Source: Shewanella decolorationis S12 (GTDB lineage Bacteria; Pseudomonadota; Gammaproteobacteria; Enterobacterales; Shewanellaceae). Taken from it: 64,000 nucleotides of DNA. The notes beneath the pieces were generated by a model. The model was not told the origin of the DNA. It made no database searches and saw only the letters and a program-made list of their open reading frames with translations. The position numbers and the translations under genes were made by a program. Positions 29,506-40,877 of the stretch are shown here, piece after piece; the first letter of the stretch is position 1, and each line of letters begins with the position of its first letter. The stretch spans positions 1 to 64,000 of the forward strand of contig NZ_AXZL01000044.1 in assembly GCF_000485795.1 (NCBI RefSeq), in the 5' to 3' direction.

Positions 29506-30111
29506 TTAACATCGCCAACTTGGGATTTGTGATTCGTATTCGCTGATCTGCATTCCGTGGGACAAGGTCAAGCCAATGGCATCTAAACCATTCAGCAATT
29601 TATGCCGTGCGGACTCGGCCAGCGTGAAGCTAAACTCAGCTCCCGAAGGCGATGTCACCTTACAAGTCGTTAAGTCGACGGTGATTTGTGCGCCTTCTTC
29701 ACTCGCCACCTCATCCATTAACTGACGCACTTCATTCGCGCTCAGCTTCACCGGCAACAAACCGTTATTGATGGAGTTTCCATAAAAAATATCAGCAAAG
29801 CTCGGGGCAATAATGGCGCGCAGACCAAAATCCGCTAATGCCCATGGGGCGTGTTCACGGCTGGAGCCACAGCCAAAGTTTTCCTGTGCCAGCAGAATCG
29901 ACGCACCGCTATAGCGAGGCTTGTTTAGAGTGAAATCAGGGTTAGGCACATCCCCGGCATCATCGAGATAACGCCAGTCGTGGAATAAGTGCACACCGAA
30001 TCCATCCCGCGTCACCTTAGATAAAAATTGCTTCGGGATAATTTGATCGGTATCGATATTGGCGCTGTCGATCATGACCGCAAGCCCGGTATGGCAAGTA
30101 AAAGGTTGCAT
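29506..30111 (-). CDS. leuD: 3-isopropylmalate dehydratase small subunit LeuD
   Basis: LeuD forms the swivelling small subunit of isopropylmalate isomerase together with LeuC, in the second step of leucine synthesis. The 201 residues include the start [30 protein letters not shown] and the motif [15 protein letters not shown] near 90-104, both diagnostic for the family. It is the last gene of leuABCD, 24 bases after leuC. Confidence 0.97.
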   Translation of the reverse strand: MQPFTCHTGLAVMIDSANIDTDQIIPKQFLSKVTRDGFGVHLFHDWRYLDDAGDVPNPDFTLNKPRYSGASILLAQENFGCGSSREHAPWALADFGLRAIIAPSFADIFYGNSINNGLLPVKLSANEVRQLMDEVASEEGAQITVDLTTCKVTSPSGAEFSFTLAESARHKLLNGLDAIGLTLSHGMQISEYESQIPSWRC

Positions 30112-30135
30112 TAACTTCTCCTCTTGGGATGACGG

Positions 30136-31559
30136 TTAGTAAGGTTTACGGATATCGACAAAATGCCCAGCAATCGCCGCTGCAGCAGCCATCGCCGGAC
30201 TCACCAAGTGCGTGCGACTACCACGGCCTTGGCGCCCTTCGAAGTTACGGTTGCTGGTCGAGGCGCAGCGATCACCCGCTTCTAATCTGTCATCGTTCAT
30301 CGCTAAACACATAGAGCAGCCCGGTAAACGCCATTCGAATCCGGCATCAATAAAGATTTTATCTAACCCTTCGGCCTCGGCCTGTGCTTTCACTTGGCCA
30401 GAACCCGGCACTACGATTGCCGTAACGCCCGCAGCCACTTTGCGCCCTTGCGCCTGTTTCGCCGCACTGCGTAAATCTTCAATCCGCGAGTTAGTGCAAG
30501 AGCCGATAAAGACCTTATTGATCGTCACATCCGTCATTGGCGTACCAGGAGTTAATCCAATATATTCCAAAGCTTTTTCCATGCTAGCGCGAATCGTCGG
30601 ATTCGCCTCGTCGGCAGGATTCGGCACGGGCGCATCGATGGCAACCACTTGCCCAGGGTTAGTACCCCAAGTCAATTGCGGCGCGATATCGGCCGCATCT
30701 AACACGACAGTGGCATCAAATTCAGCGCCAACATCGGTTTTCAGCGCCTTCCAGGCGGCGACGGCTTGTGCCCAATCTTCGCCCTTTGGCGCAAATTCAC
30801 GACCTTCTAGGTAATCGAAAGTGGTTTGGTCCGGCGCGACCATGCCAGCCTTAGCGCCCATTTCAATCGCCATATTGCAGACTGTCATGCGCCCTTCCAT
30901 CGACAGTGCTTCAATGGCCTCACCACAAAACTCAACCACATAGCCAGTACCGCCATCCATACCAATCTTACCGATAATCGCCAATACGATATCTTTAGCG
31001 GTGACACCATCGGTGACCTGACCACGGACTTCGATTTTCATGGTCTTGGCTTTTAATTGGCGCAGGGTTTGGGTCGCCAACACATGCTCAACCTCAGATG
31101 TGCCAATACCGAAGGCCAGAGCGCCAAAGGCGCCGTGGGTCGCGGTGTGAGAATCACCACAGACGATCACTGTGCCGGGTAAGGTAATGCCAAGCTCAGG
31201 CCCCATCACATGCACAATGCCTTGATTCGGATGGTGAATGTCATATAAGCGCACGCCGAAGTCTTTACAGTTTTGTGCCAGGGTCTCAACCTGAGTGCGC
31301 GCCATAGGGCTTAAAGCATCTAGACTGGCACTGCGTGTCGAAGTGTTGTGATCCATGGTCGCGAAAGTTTTCTCTGGGGCGCGTAACTTACGCCCAGCCA
31401 CTTTTAAGCCACTAAAGGCTTGAGGCGATGTCACTTCGTGAACTAAATGTCTGTCGACATAAATGATCGGCGCTTCGCCCTCTGGGGTGGCTACAACGTG
31501 AGCATCCCACACCTTTTGATACAGGGTTTTCGGAGCGCTTGATATTGAAGGATTAGTCA

Positions 31560-31560
<1 letters not shown>
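30136..31560 (-). CDS. leuC: 3-isopropylmalate dehydratase large subunit LeuC
   Basis: This aconitase-fold subunit carries the labile 4Fe-4S cluster of isopropylmalate isomerase. The 474 residues contain the three cluster cysteines in [11 protein letters not shown] (near 347) and [11 protein letters not shown] (near 407-410). Substrate-loop motifs [12 protein letters not shown] and DHNTSTRS are also present. The ATG shares a base with the leuB stop at 31560, indicating coupled translation. Confidence 0.97.
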
Positions 31561-32684
<1,124 letters not shown>

Positions 32685-32705
32685 TTATGCTCGATATCGC
32701 TTGGG

Positions 32706-34274
32706 TTACACGCCACCCAGCTCTCTGTTTTTATGCATATTCTGTTTGTAATCTGCGACCTTATCGGCGCGGCATGTCAAGTTCATCACATGCACTAACG
32801 CACGGGCTGATGCCTCAACCACGTCGGTCGCTAAGCCGACACCGTGGAAATTTTGTTCATGGTACACCGCGGTAATGTCGACCTGGCCCAGGGCATTTTG
32901 CCCTACGCCTTTCGCACCTAATTTGTAGCTGATGATATCGATACGACGGTCCGTCGCACGGGCGATAGCGTTATAGGCAGCATCAACAGGGCCATTGCCT
33001 GTGGCGGCCTCAGTTTTAATCTCACCGCCGACATCGATGCGTACAGTGGCCGTGGCCACGCCTTCGGTGGAGTCGGATTGGACTACTAACTGCTGTAATT
33101 GATAGAAATTATCTTCCGCCGCTTGCGCCTCCATAAAAGCTAAGGCTTCTAAATCGTAATCGAAGACTTGACCCTTTTTGTCGGCCAAATGTAAAAACTG
33201 TTCGTATAGGGCATCCAGATTGTAATCCTGCTCGCTGTAGCCCATTTCCTCCATGCGATGCTTAATCACATGACGGCCTGAGCGCGAGGTCATATTCAGG
33301 TTATTGCGATTCAGACCAATACTTTCTGGCGTCATGATTTCATAAGTGTTTTGCGCTTTTAACATGCCATCTTGGTGAATCCCCGAAGAGTGGGTAAAGG
33401 CATTCGCGCCCACAATCGCCTTATTCGACTGGATTGGCATATTGCATAACTGGCTGACTAGATTCGACGTGCGGTGAATTTCCTTCGCATTGATCCCCGT
33501 TTCAAACCCTAGCAGGTTCTTACGAGTTGCTAAGATCATGGCGATCTCTTCTAAAGAGCAGTTACCTGCACGCTCACCAATACCATTCATGGTACATTCG
33601 ATTTGGCGCGCGCCATGCTGCACAGCAGTAATCGAATTAGCGACCGATAGACCTAAATCATCGTGGCAGTGAACCGAAATAATGGCTTGGTCGATATTCG
33701 GTACGCGATTAAACAAAGTTTGAATAATGCCCCCAAACTCGCTTGGCACTGTATACCCCACGGTATCGGGGATATTGATGGTGCGAGCGCCAGCATGAAT
33801 CGCCGCTTCTACCATACGGCACAGGTTATCGATTGGCGTACGCCCTGCATCTTCACAAGAGAATTCAACATCATCGGTAAAGCGACGGGCATATTTCACC
33901 GCACCGACCGCCATTTCCAATACTTGATCGAATGAGCGCTTTAACTTGCTCTCCACATGGATAGTCGAGGTGGAGATAAAGGTGTGAATACGGAACTGTT
34001 CGGCGACCGATAATGCCTGGGCGGCGGCATCGATATCTTTTTCCAAGGCGCGGGATAAAGCACACACACGGCTATTTTTGATGGTACGGGCAATGGTCTG
34101 CACCGACTCAAAATCACCGGGTGACGACACCGGAAAACCGACTTCCATCACATCCACACCGAGACGTTCCAACGCCATGGCGATCTGTAACTTTTCTTTG
34201 ACCGACAGGCTTGCCGCTAACGCCTGCTCGCCATCACGTAAGGTGGTATCAAATATAATTACTCTGTTAGACAT
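32706..34274 (-). CDS. leuA: 2-isopropylmalate synthase LeuA
   Basis: LeuA condenses acetyl-CoA with 2-oxoisovalerate, the committed and leucine-inhibited step. The 522-residue form starts at ATG 34274, eight bases after GGAG. The TIM-barrel domain shows [15 protein letters not shown] at the N terminus, the metal site [13 protein letters not shown] near 202, and [14 protein letters not shown]. The C-terminal regulatory domain (from about 390) ends with [16 protein letters not shown]. It is the first structural gene after the leuL leader and attenuator. Confidence 0.97.
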   Translation of the reverse strand: MSNRVIIFDTTLRDGEQALAASLSVKEKLQIAMALERLGVDVMEVGFPVSSPGDFESVQTIARTIKNSRVCALSRALEKDIDAAAQALSVAEQFRIHTFISTSTIHVESKLKRSFDQVLEMAVGAVKYARRFTDDVEFSCEDAGRTPIDNLCRMVEAAIHAGARTINIPDTVGYTVPSEFGGIIQTLFNRVPNIDQAIISVHCHDDLGLSVANSITAVQHGARQIECTMNGIGERAGNCSLEEIAMILATRKNLLGFETGINAKEIHRTSNLVSQLCNMPIQSNKAIVGANAFTHSSGIHQDGMLKAQNTYEIMTPESIGLNRNNLNMTSRSGRHVIKHRMEEMGYSEQDYNLDALYEQFLHLADKKGQVFDYDLEALAFMEAQAAEDNFYQLQQLVVQSDSTEGVATATVRIDVGGEIKTEAATGNGPVDAAYNAIARATDRRIDIISYKLGAKGVGQNALGQVDITAVYHEQNFHGVGLATDVVEASARALVHVMNLTCRADKVADYKQNMHKNRELGGV

Positions 34275-34331
34275 CTCGCTTCTCCATGGAACGTCACCGT
34301 TCATTATTTAACTTTTGCCGTATTCAGATAC

Positions 34332-34440
34332 AAAAAACCCCGCAACATTGGTGCGGGGTTTATGAGTGTTTTGCCTTTCTATCGAGCGAGCAACACTAAG
34401 ACCTCCGCGTTTGTGGCGCGAGAGAGAGAAGGAGGAGGTC
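34332..34440 (-). promoter_or_regulatory. Transcription attenuator of the leu operon
   Basis: On the minus strand the leader RNA can form GACCTCC (34434-34440, in the leucine codons) pairing with GGAGGTC (34400-34406), or a terminator with stem AACCCCGCA/TGCGGGGTT (34336-34344/34352-34360) followed by six T. The segment GCGGAGG just after the leader peptide's control codons can also pair with CCCCGC of the terminator stem with one bulged A, giving a plausible antiterminator. This is the classic mutually exclusive layout: stalling on Leu codons frees the antiterminator. Confidence 0.85.
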
Positions 34441-34464
34441 GAGTTTGCTGCTAATTCTATTCAT
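34396..34464 (-). CDS. leuL: leu operon leader peptide LeuL
   Basis: A 22-codon frame (ATG at 34464, TAG at 34396-34398) encodes MNRISSKLDLLLLSLAPQTR plus Arg-Ser. Six of 22 residues are leucine, five of them inside an eight-residue stretch (LDLLLLSL), encoded mostly by CTC. It sits between the promoter and the attenuator hairpin, with its leucine codons inside the first arm, so its job is to sense charged leucyl-tRNA by ribosome stalling. No strong ribosome-binding site is visible upstream of the ATG, which is a weak point. Confidence 0.88.
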   Translation of the reverse strand: MNRISSKLDLLLLSLAPQTRRS

Positions 34465-34510
34465 TTAAATTAAATATTTATTCTATTGGCTCAAAATAAG
34501 GACGGTTAAT

Positions 34511-34538
34511 ATTTAACTCGCTTGCCTAAGTGTGTCAA
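34511..34538 (-). promoter_or_regulatory. leu operon promoter
   Basis: On the minus strand TTGACA (34533-34538) precedes TTAAAT (34511-34516) by 16 bases, about 47 bases upstream of the leuL start. The -35 is a perfect match, the -10 matches at four of six positions. Confidence 0.65.
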
Positions 34539-34769
34539 CCCCAATTTTTTTCATGTTCAGCGTTATACTTTCCCCTAAATAGCAAAATGTCAGCATTCTA
34601 TCTAAAGAGATAGTTGTTAATCCCTTGCTAGCGAATAAGAATTAATAAATTGGACTCGCTCAAATTTATAACAAAAAAATCATTTTTTATGCAAAAAAGC
34701 ATAGAGACACGTTATAATCCACGCCTGCGGTTACGGATTGTTGAATCGATGCACGGTATGGAGCAAAAA

Positions 34770-36548
34770 ATGGATTTTCGCGTCTTAGCACTTAGCCTGT
34801 TTTTATGGCTATTCCCTTTATGGGCCAGTGCTAACGACCAGTTAGATAATCTCGCAGAGATGGTTTATCAGTACCCCACCAAGGCCTTAGCGCAAATTAC
34901 CGCACTAGAAAAACAGCAAACATCGGATAACACCAATGACATCAATCAACTTCGACTCAACGTATTGAAATGTCAAAATTTTCTACAACTTGGGGAAAAT
35001 GAAGCGGCAATTAACCTTGCCCAAATGGGTGAGGCCAGCGCCAAGCAGCTTAAGCTCGATCAAGCTCGCCCCTACTTTTTGAATTGTCAGGCCGATGCCT
35101 ACCTCAATTATGATAATATCCAAGATGCTTTACCCTTGCTCGACTCTGCGATTACTCTTGCCAGACGTTATCAGCAACCTCAAGCCCTGATCGATGCACT
35201 AAGGCTAAGAGGACAACTCGATACCAATACCGATAACTTTTCCTCCGCCATCGAAGATTTACGTATCGCTCTCGATATCTATCCCGATATCAATTCACAA
35301 ACACAAAATTGGGTGTGGCCACCGCAGGCATATGTCTATGCTGCAATGGGCAATTTACTCTACGCAACCAACGACTTACCCCAAGCCATGTATTACACTA
35401 AGCTAGCGTTAAAAAGTGCGGATGCCAAAGGAAAAGTCCGACATGTGCTACTGCGTAATGCTGCTCGAATCGCACTTGACAACAACGATCGTGAATACAG
35501 CGATCAATTGGAAAAACAAGCAAAAATTTTACTGCCAGAAATAGGCTCTCCACTCGAACTCGCCTATAGCTATGCCATTTTGGCTTCAATCGCCCTCGAT
35601 AAAGGAAAAATCGACACGGCCGAAGAATATATCTCCATTGCAATGAACACTTTTAAGCAACAAAACCAAAAAGTTGCCATGATGCGTTCTACACGTTTAC
35701 TTGCTCAGATTAGATTTGCACAGAATAGAGATGAAGCGGCAATCACGTTGATGCAATCCGCTATAGAGCAAGGAGAGGCACTAAAACAGTATACAGACCT
35801 AAAGTGGTTTTACGGCATTTTGAGCGACTACTATCAAACCCATAATAACTACCAATTGGCCTACGAGTTTTTACAAAAACGCTTCGATGCAGCTGAATTA
35901 GCAAATGAAGCTACCAATAACACCCGAATTTTGCAGTTTAAAGCCAGACTCAATCAACAAGGATTAGAACAGGCTAACAGTGATGAGCAACATAGTCACA
36001 CTTCATTATTAAATGATTTAAACCTTGATTGGGCCTATAGCACATTATTTTTAGTGATTATGGCACTCACTGGCAGCGCTATTTGGTATTTTATTGATAA
36101 ACAAAATAACCGTGCACCAGCAGCCGATGCTAGCCCCAAAAATATTCCACCACTAGAACAACTTGAACTAACACTCCACAGCGCTAAACAGGGTGATTAT
36201 CCGCTGTCATTATTGCTGCTCAATGCCAGCCAAATTCGTCAAGTCGACTTACCGGGATTACTAGACAAACTGCAAGACAAATTGCGGGAACAAGACAAAC
36301 TGTTACGCTATTCCATCGATGAGGTCGTTATCGTTCTACCCTATACTTCTGCCGTGGGCGCGCAACGAGTCGTCAACCAAATCACCCCAACCATTCAGAC
36401 CTTACAAGGAACAAGTAAGGTGAATATTGGCGTTGCAGTGATGCAACAGTTTGATACTTTGGAATCTTTGGTTAAACGCGCTAGCATCAATCGATTAGGC
36501 AAACTCAAGGGCAGCGAGCCACTAAATAGTTATTCCCCCGCTAAATAG
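34770..36548 (+). CDS. TPR-repeat membrane protein with degenerate GGDEF domain
   Basis: The start at 34770 has GGAG six bases upstream and gives a clean signal peptide (MDFRVLALSLFLWLFPLWASA), so the 592-residue protein is exported, with a periplasmic region of tetratricopeptide-like helical repeats (about 25-400). One membrane segment (about 420-442, YSTLFLVIMALTGSAIWYF) is followed by a cytoplasmic domain that resembles a diguanylate cyclase. Its active-site motif reads RYSIDEVVIVLPY instead of RxGGDEFxxxL, so it should not make c-di-GMP. The architecture (sensor repeats, one helix, dead GGDEF) suggests signal reception or partner binding. The last 19 bases overlap the end of recQ on the other strand. 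Confidence 0.85.
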   Translation: MDFRVLALSLFLWLFPLWASANDQLDNLAEMVYQYPTKALAQITALEKQQTSDNTNDINQLRLNVLKCQNFLQLGENEAAINLAQMGEASAKQLKLDQARPYFLNCQADAYLNYDNIQDALPLLDSAITLARRYQQPQALIDALRLRGQLDTNTDNFSSAIEDLRIALDIYPDINSQTQNWVWPPQAYVYAAMGNLLYATNDLPQAMYYTKLALKSADAKGKVRHVLLRNAARIALDNNDREYSDQLEKQAKILLPEIGSPLELAYSYAILASIALDKGKIDTAEEYISIAMNTFKQQNQKVAMMRSTRLLAQIRFAQNRDEAAITLMQSAIEQGEALKQYTDLKWFYGILSDYYQTHNNYQLAYEFLQKRFDAAELANEATNNTRILQFKARLNQQGLEQANSDEQHSHTSLLNDLNLDWAYSTLFLVIMALTGSAIWYFIDKQNNRAPAADASPKNIPPLEQLELTLHSAKQGDYPLSLLLLNASQIRQVDLPGLLDKLQDKLREQDKLLRYSIDEVVIVLPYTSAVGAQRVVNQITPTIQTLQGTSKVNIGVAVMQQFDTLESLVKRASINRLGKLKGSEPLNSYSPAK

Positions 36549-38353
36549 GCGGCAATTTCATCGAGGAAATCGTCACCAAATCGGCTGAGTTTGCGCTCAC
36601 CGACGCCGTTGACCGCCAGCATTTCACCGGGGCTGGTCGGCATCATGGCTGCCATTTCCGCTAGGGTCGCATCGTTAAACACCAGATAGGGCGGCACATC
36701 CTGCTCCTCGGCAATCGTGCGACGCAGGGCTTTTAGCCTCGCAAACAGTTTGCGGTCGTAATTCAGCGGTGCCCGCGATTGAGTGACTTTACGCTTAATG
36801 TTGGTCAGTTGAATCCGTGGTTCCGCCAACATTAGCGCCACCTCGCCCTTAAGGATCGGTCTTGCCGAAGGGTTTAAGGTGATGGACGAGCCCCGCGTAA
36901 TATCTTGGCTCGCAAGCCCCAAATGGATGAGCTGACGGATAACGCTCAACCAATATTCATGGCTTTTGTCTTTGCCTATGCCCCAAGTGCTGAGTTTATC
37001 GTGCCCTCTATCCACAATCGCGGCGCCCTTGGAGCCACGTAACACTTCAATCAAATGATTGATACCAAAACGCTGTCCGAGCCGATAGATGCAAGATAGC
37101 ACCTTCTGCGCATCCTCGGTGCCGTTATAACGTTTAGGCGGGTCGAGACAAATATCGCAGTTGCCGCAGGGCTCTAACGCGCTCTCATCGAAGTAATGCA
37201 GCAATACTTGGCGACGACAGGTTTGCGCCTCTGCAAATGCAGCCATGGTATTGAGTTTATGGAAATCCACCTGCTGCTGCGGCCCTGGCTCCGACTGCTC
37301 GATAAGATGGCGTACCCGCCCAATATCGGCAGGATCGAACAGCATAAAGGCTTCGGCCTCGAGTCCATCACGCCCCGCTCGGCCAGTTTCTTGATAATAG
37401 GCTTCGATGCTCTTAGGGATATCGTAATGCACCACAAAGCGCACGTTAGATTTGTTAATCCCCATACCAAAGGCCACGGTAGCAACCACAATATCAATTT
37501 GATCTTTAAGGAAGCTATCCTGCACTTCACCGCGCTCTTGGGGCGTCATGCCCGCATGGTATGCCTTAGCATGAAACCCTTGCAGCGTGAGTCTTTCTGC
37601 CACCTCATCCACACGGCGACGGCTGCTGCAGTAGACAATGCCACTACTGCCATTCTGTTGCAGTAAAAACTGTCGTAATTGATTCGCGGCATTGAGTTTT
37701 TCGGCAACCGTATAGCGGATATTGGGCCGATCGAAACTCGATAGTAACCTAAAGGGATTAATTCCTAGGCGCTCGCAAATATTTTGCCGCGTCGCCTGAT
37801 CCGCGGTGGCGGTGAGCGCCATCATGGGCACATGGGGGAAGAGCTGCTTTAACTGGCCAAGGGCAGCATATTCGGGACGAAAATCGTGTCCCCATTGACT
37901 GATGCAGTGCGCCTCATCAATCGCAAACATGGATAGCGGCAGGGAGCGCATGCGCTCGATAAAATCGCCAGTAAGTAAGCGTTCAGGAGACACATATAGC
38001 AGTTTTAGCTCGCCTCTATGCAACTGCCTCAGCACCTCTAAACTTTGTTCCCGCGGCTGCGATGAGTTTAAATAGGCGGCATTGACACCCGTCTGCAACA
38101 GGCTGTCGACCTGATCTTTCATTAATGAAATCAGCGGTGATACCACGATAGTGATGCCAGGCATCAGCAGTGCGGGCAACTGGTAACACAGACTCTTACC
38201 GCCGCCAGTGGGCATGATCACAAGGCAGTCCTCACCACTGCATACACGTTCGATAACCTCGCGCTGACCGTCCCTAAAATCACGGTAGCCAAACACCTGC
38301 GCTAGGCGTTGCGACAGCGGATCATCATGTATGTCGAGTAACTGAGTTTCCAT
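36530..38353 (-). CDS. recQ: ATP-dependent DNA helicase RecQ
   Basis: RecQ is the 3'-5' helicase of the RecF recombination pathway. The 607 residues hold helicase motif I PTGGGKSLCYQLPA (near 49), motif II FAIDEAHCISQWGHDFRPEY (near 143), motif VI QETGRAGRDG, the zinc-binding RQC cysteines (TCRRQVLLHYF then CGNCDICL, near 377-400), and a C-terminal HRDC domain from about 525. Length matches the E. coli protein. Neighbours yigI and rarD to the right are the same as in E. coli. Confidence 0.97.
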   Translation of the reverse strand: METQLLDIHDDPLSQRLAQVFGYRDFRDGQREVIERVCSGEDCLVIMPTGGGKSLCYQLPALLMPGITIVVSPLISLMKDQVDSLLQTGVNAAYLNSSQPREQSLEVLRQLHRGELKLLYVSPERLLTGDFIERMRSLPLSMFAIDEAHCISQWGHDFRPEYAALGQLKQLFPHVPMMALTATADQATRQNICERLGINPFRLLSSFDRPNIRYTVAEKLNAANQLRQFLLQQNGSSGIVYCSSRRRVDEVAERLTLQGFHAKAYHAGMTPQERGEVQDSFLKDQIDIVVATVAFGMGINKSNVRFVVHYDIPKSIEAYYQETGRAGRDGLEAEAFMLFDPADIGRVRHLIEQSEPGPQQQVDFHKLNTMAAFAEAQTCRRQVLLHYFDESALEPCGNCDICLDPPKRYNGTEDAQKVLSCIYRLGQRFGINHLIEVLRGSKGAAIVDRGHDKLSTWGIGKDKSHEYWLSVIRQLIHLGLASQDITRGSSITLNPSARPILKGEVALMLAEPRIQLTNIKRKVTQSRAPLNYDRKLFARLKALRRTIAEEQDVPPYLVFNDATLAEMAAMMPTSPGEMLAVNGVGERKLSRFGDDFLDEIAAYLAGE

Positions 38354-38623
38354 GGATCTTCTAGCTAAAAAGTAAGGGCGCCTATTCTAAAGGACAGAAT
38401 CGCTCCTGTCTTGCGCCATCTTGCTCAAACTGACCCAGCGCTAACAACTAAGGCTTAGGCTGCTACCACGACTCATCACAACACCTAAGACGATTTGCCC
38501 GCACAAAGGCTTAAGTTGCATTAGGCATAGGCTTGGCTGTAGATTAATTGCTCTAAGTCGAACGCTATTGCACACGCTTCGACCCTATTCTAAGAAGCCC
38601 TACAGCCTACAAGGACGAACAGC

Positions 38624-39088
38624 ATGACAAACCCAATTCAAGCCGAAGTACTCAAACGTGTTGCCGAAGTGTTTGATCAGCACGTGCCGTTTCATAATTT
38701 ATTGGGTCTGGATATCAAACGCTACGACATAGATGGCGTCGAAGTGGTGATCAATATGAAGCCAGAACTCATTGGCAATATTCACCAACAAATTCTCCAC
38801 GGTGGTGTCACCGCCACTGTGCTTGATGTGGTAGGAGGGCTCACCGCCTTTGCAGGACTGGTTGCGAGTCGTGATGATTGGACTGTGGAGGAGTTACAAC
38901 AACGGTTGCAGACCTTAGGCACTATCGATATGCGCGTTGATTACCTGCGCCCCGGGCGTGGACAGGTTTTCACTGGCACGGGCAGCGTGATCCGTGCTGG
39001 CAATCGCGTCTCGGTATGTCGCATGGAGCTTCATAACGAGCAAGGAACCCATATCGCCTTCGGCACAGGCACTTATATGGTTGGCTAG
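38624..39088 (+). CDS. yigI: Hotdog-fold thioesterase, YigI family
   Basis: A 154-residue acyl-CoA thioesterase-like protein of the hotdog fold. The segment HGGVTATVLDVVGGLTAFAGL (near 65-85) is the family's central helix, with the HGG motif and the aspartate that usually positions the attacking water; the strand VDYLRPGRGQVFTGTGSVIRAG follows. Length and position beside recQ and rarD match E. coli YigI. The substrate is not known from sequence. Confidence 0.85.
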   Translation: MTNPIQAEVLKRVAEVFDQHVPFHNLLGLDIKRYDIDGVEVVINMKPELIGNIHQQILHGGVTATVLDVVGGLTAFAGLVASRDDWTVEELQQRLQTLGTIDMRVDYLRPGRGQVFTGTGSVIRAGNRVSVCRMELHNEQGTHIAFGTGTYMVG

Positions 39089-39148
39089 TCCGTTGTCACA
39101 CATCGTTTTTTAGAATTTTTTTACCGCATTCATCATCGATAAGCTAAA

Positions 39149-39182
39149 GGAAAACACCTTGATTATTCAGGTGTTTCCCTCT
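39149..39182 (+). terminator. Likely terminator after yigI
   Basis: GGAAAACACCT (39149-39159) pairs with AGGTGTTTCC (39169-39178) with one bulged A; CTCTGCTTTTT follows. Confidence 0.55.
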
Positions 39183-39303
39183 GCTTTTTGCTGAGCACAG
39201 GTCATTAGAGACATCCTGTAACGAAAAAGGCAGGCGCACACACCTTGAGTCAATTCCCATAGCCTCCTACAATCGCCGTCCTGTTGTCCTTCGAAGATGT
39301 CTC

Positions 39304-40188
39304 ATGCCTGATACTGAATACCGCAAAGGGATCCTACTCGCCGTCAGTGCTTACTGTATGTGGGGATTTGCGCCCTTATATTTCAAACTACTCCACCATG
39401 TTTCGGCGACCGAAATTTTACTGCATCGGGTGATCTGGTCATTTGTGTTTATGGTGATTATCATGCTGTTTATCGGTGGCTTTGGAAAGCTGCGTCAACT
39501 GTTTAAACAGCCAAAGCAGCTACTCGTGCTCACCATCACATCCCTGTTGATTGCCGCCAACTGGTTGATTTTTATCTGGGCAGTGAATAACGACCATATG
39601 CTCGATGCCAGCTTGGGTTACTTTATCAACCCCCTACTGAATGTGCTGCTCGGCATGCTGTTTTTGGGTGAAAGATTACGTAAGTTGCAATGGTTTGCCG
39701 TCGCGCTGGCGAGTGCAGGCGTGCTTATTCAGTTGATTTCATTCGGTTCTATTCCCATTGTCTCCCTCGCCTTGGCGGGCAGCTTCGGGGTATATGCGCT
39801 GCTGCGTAAAAAGGTCAATGTGGATGCTAAATCGGGTCTGCTAGTCGAAACCGCCATTCTGCTACCGGTTGCATTGGTTTATCTGGTCGCGACTTTAGAT
39901 AGCGCCACGGCGAATATGCTCACCAACGATTGGCACCTTAATTTGTTGTTGATGGCGGCGGGGATTGTTACCACGATTCCACTATTGTGCTTTGCCGGTG
40001 CTGCCGTGCGCATTCCATTGTCTATGCTCGGCTTTTTCCAATATATTGGTCCGAGTATTATGTTTATCCTCGCAGTAACCTTATTCAATGAACCCTTCGA
40101 TGCCGAGAAGAGCATCACCTTTGGTTTTATCTGGAGCGCCCTGCTGGTGTTCACCTTCGATATGGCCTATAAACGCAAAATGGCGTAA
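39304..40188 (+). CDS. rarD: EamA-family transporter RarD
   Basis: The 294-residue inner-membrane protein has ten hydrophobic segments and the RarD-type start GILLAVSAYCMWGFAPLYFKLL. The conserved ATEILLHRVIWSF follows the first segment. RarD proteins (named for an E. coli chloramphenicol-sensitivity phenotype) belong to the drug/metabolite transporter superfamily; their true substrate is uncertain. Orientation and position after recQ-yigI agree with E. coli synteny. Confidence 0.93.
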   Translation: MPDTEYRKGILLAVSAYCMWGFAPLYFKLLHHVSATEILLHRVIWSFVFMVIIMLFIGGFGKLRQLFKQPKQLLVLTITSLLIAANWLIFIWAVNNDHMLDASLGYFINPLLNVLLGMLFLGERLRKLQWFAVALASAGVLIQLISFGSIPIVSLALAGSFGVYALLRKKVNVDAKSGLLVETAILLPVALVYLVATLDSATANMLTNDWHLNLLLMAAGIVTTIPLLCFAGAAVRIPLSMLGFFQYIGPSIMFILAVTLFNEPFDAEKSITFGFIWSALLVFTFDMAYKRKMA

Positions 40189-40255
40189 TAACTTCACGCC
40201 GTTGTCCACAGTCACAAAAGTCGGTCATGGTTAAGTGAACGTATAACTTAACCGC

Positions 40256-40774
40256 CTACTTTTGTAACTGGGCTAAAAATTTCTCACCTTCGGGCACCGA
40301 CAGTAGCAGATTGTAGCCTTGGGTCGTTGGGACTAATACGAGCTTGGATCGATCCGTTATTGCGACAAAAGCACGCCCTTTTCCTTTAAGGCTAAACCAG
40401 CCGAGTTGAAACCCTGGCATACCGATACCATTGGTCTTAAAGCTGGGCGCTAAATCCGCCTCCTGCTTCAAATCGATAATGCGTGCCTGCTCGACGAGGA
40501 TCTCGGAGCGTGCTAGCTGCACTTTATAGAAAGGGATATCAAGTTTTAGCTCTGTGTCGGTTAGCGCGATTTCAGCATTATGGGATTGATAAAACACCCA
40601 AGAAGATCCACCCACCATTACCAGCAAGATACCTAAACTCGCCGATTTAGCCACTTTCGGCATAGGTTTAACCCACAACATCCACATTAAGCCGACTAAA
40701 ACTAACAGCAAGGTAATAAAGCTTAAAATCGAAGTTTGAGTCAGTGGAGCAAGGGAGAAAAACTGAGTCACCAT
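40256..40774 (-). CDS. Membrane protein with bacterial PH-like domain
   Basis: This 172-residue protein has two membrane segments (about 15-35 and 44-61) and then a domain resembling the bPH_5 family. The pattern LDIPFYKVQLARSEILVEQARII, then GIGMPGFQLGWFSLKGKGRAFVAITD, then LVLVPTTQGYNLLLSVPEGEKFL, is typical of these beta-rich modules. Function in the family is unknown; they may sense the envelope. It stands alone between rarD and argA, with its own strand orientation. Confidence 0.7.
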   Translation of the reverse strand: MVTQFFSLAPLTQTSILSFITLLLVLVGLMWMLWVKPMPKVAKSASLGILLVMVGGSSWVFYQSHNAEIALTDTELKLDIPFYKVQLARSEILVEQARIIDLKQEADLAPSFKTNGIGMPGFQLGWFSLKGKGRAFVAITDRSKLVLVPTTQGYNLLLSVPEGEKFLAQLQK

Positions 40775-40832
40775 GGTGGGCAGTCCTTAAGGAAGAAAAG
40801 CTTAATCTGCCAACAAAGACATATTATGTCAA

Positions 40833-40860
40833 CAAAAATGCCAGCGCTAGGCTGGCATCT
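40833..40860 (-). terminator. Terminator of argA
   Basis: ATGCCAGC (40838-40845) pairs with GCTGGCAT (40851-40858) around a 5-base loop, followed on the minus strand by TTTTTG, 20 bases after the argA stop. Confidence 0.85.
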
Positions 40861-40877
40861 TATCAAGCGTTAAAAGC

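Noticed and set aside
40229..40253. Hairpin GGTTAAGT/ACTTAACC after rarD as a terminator
   Set aside because: AU-rich 8-bp stem without a T-run on either side; too weak to list.
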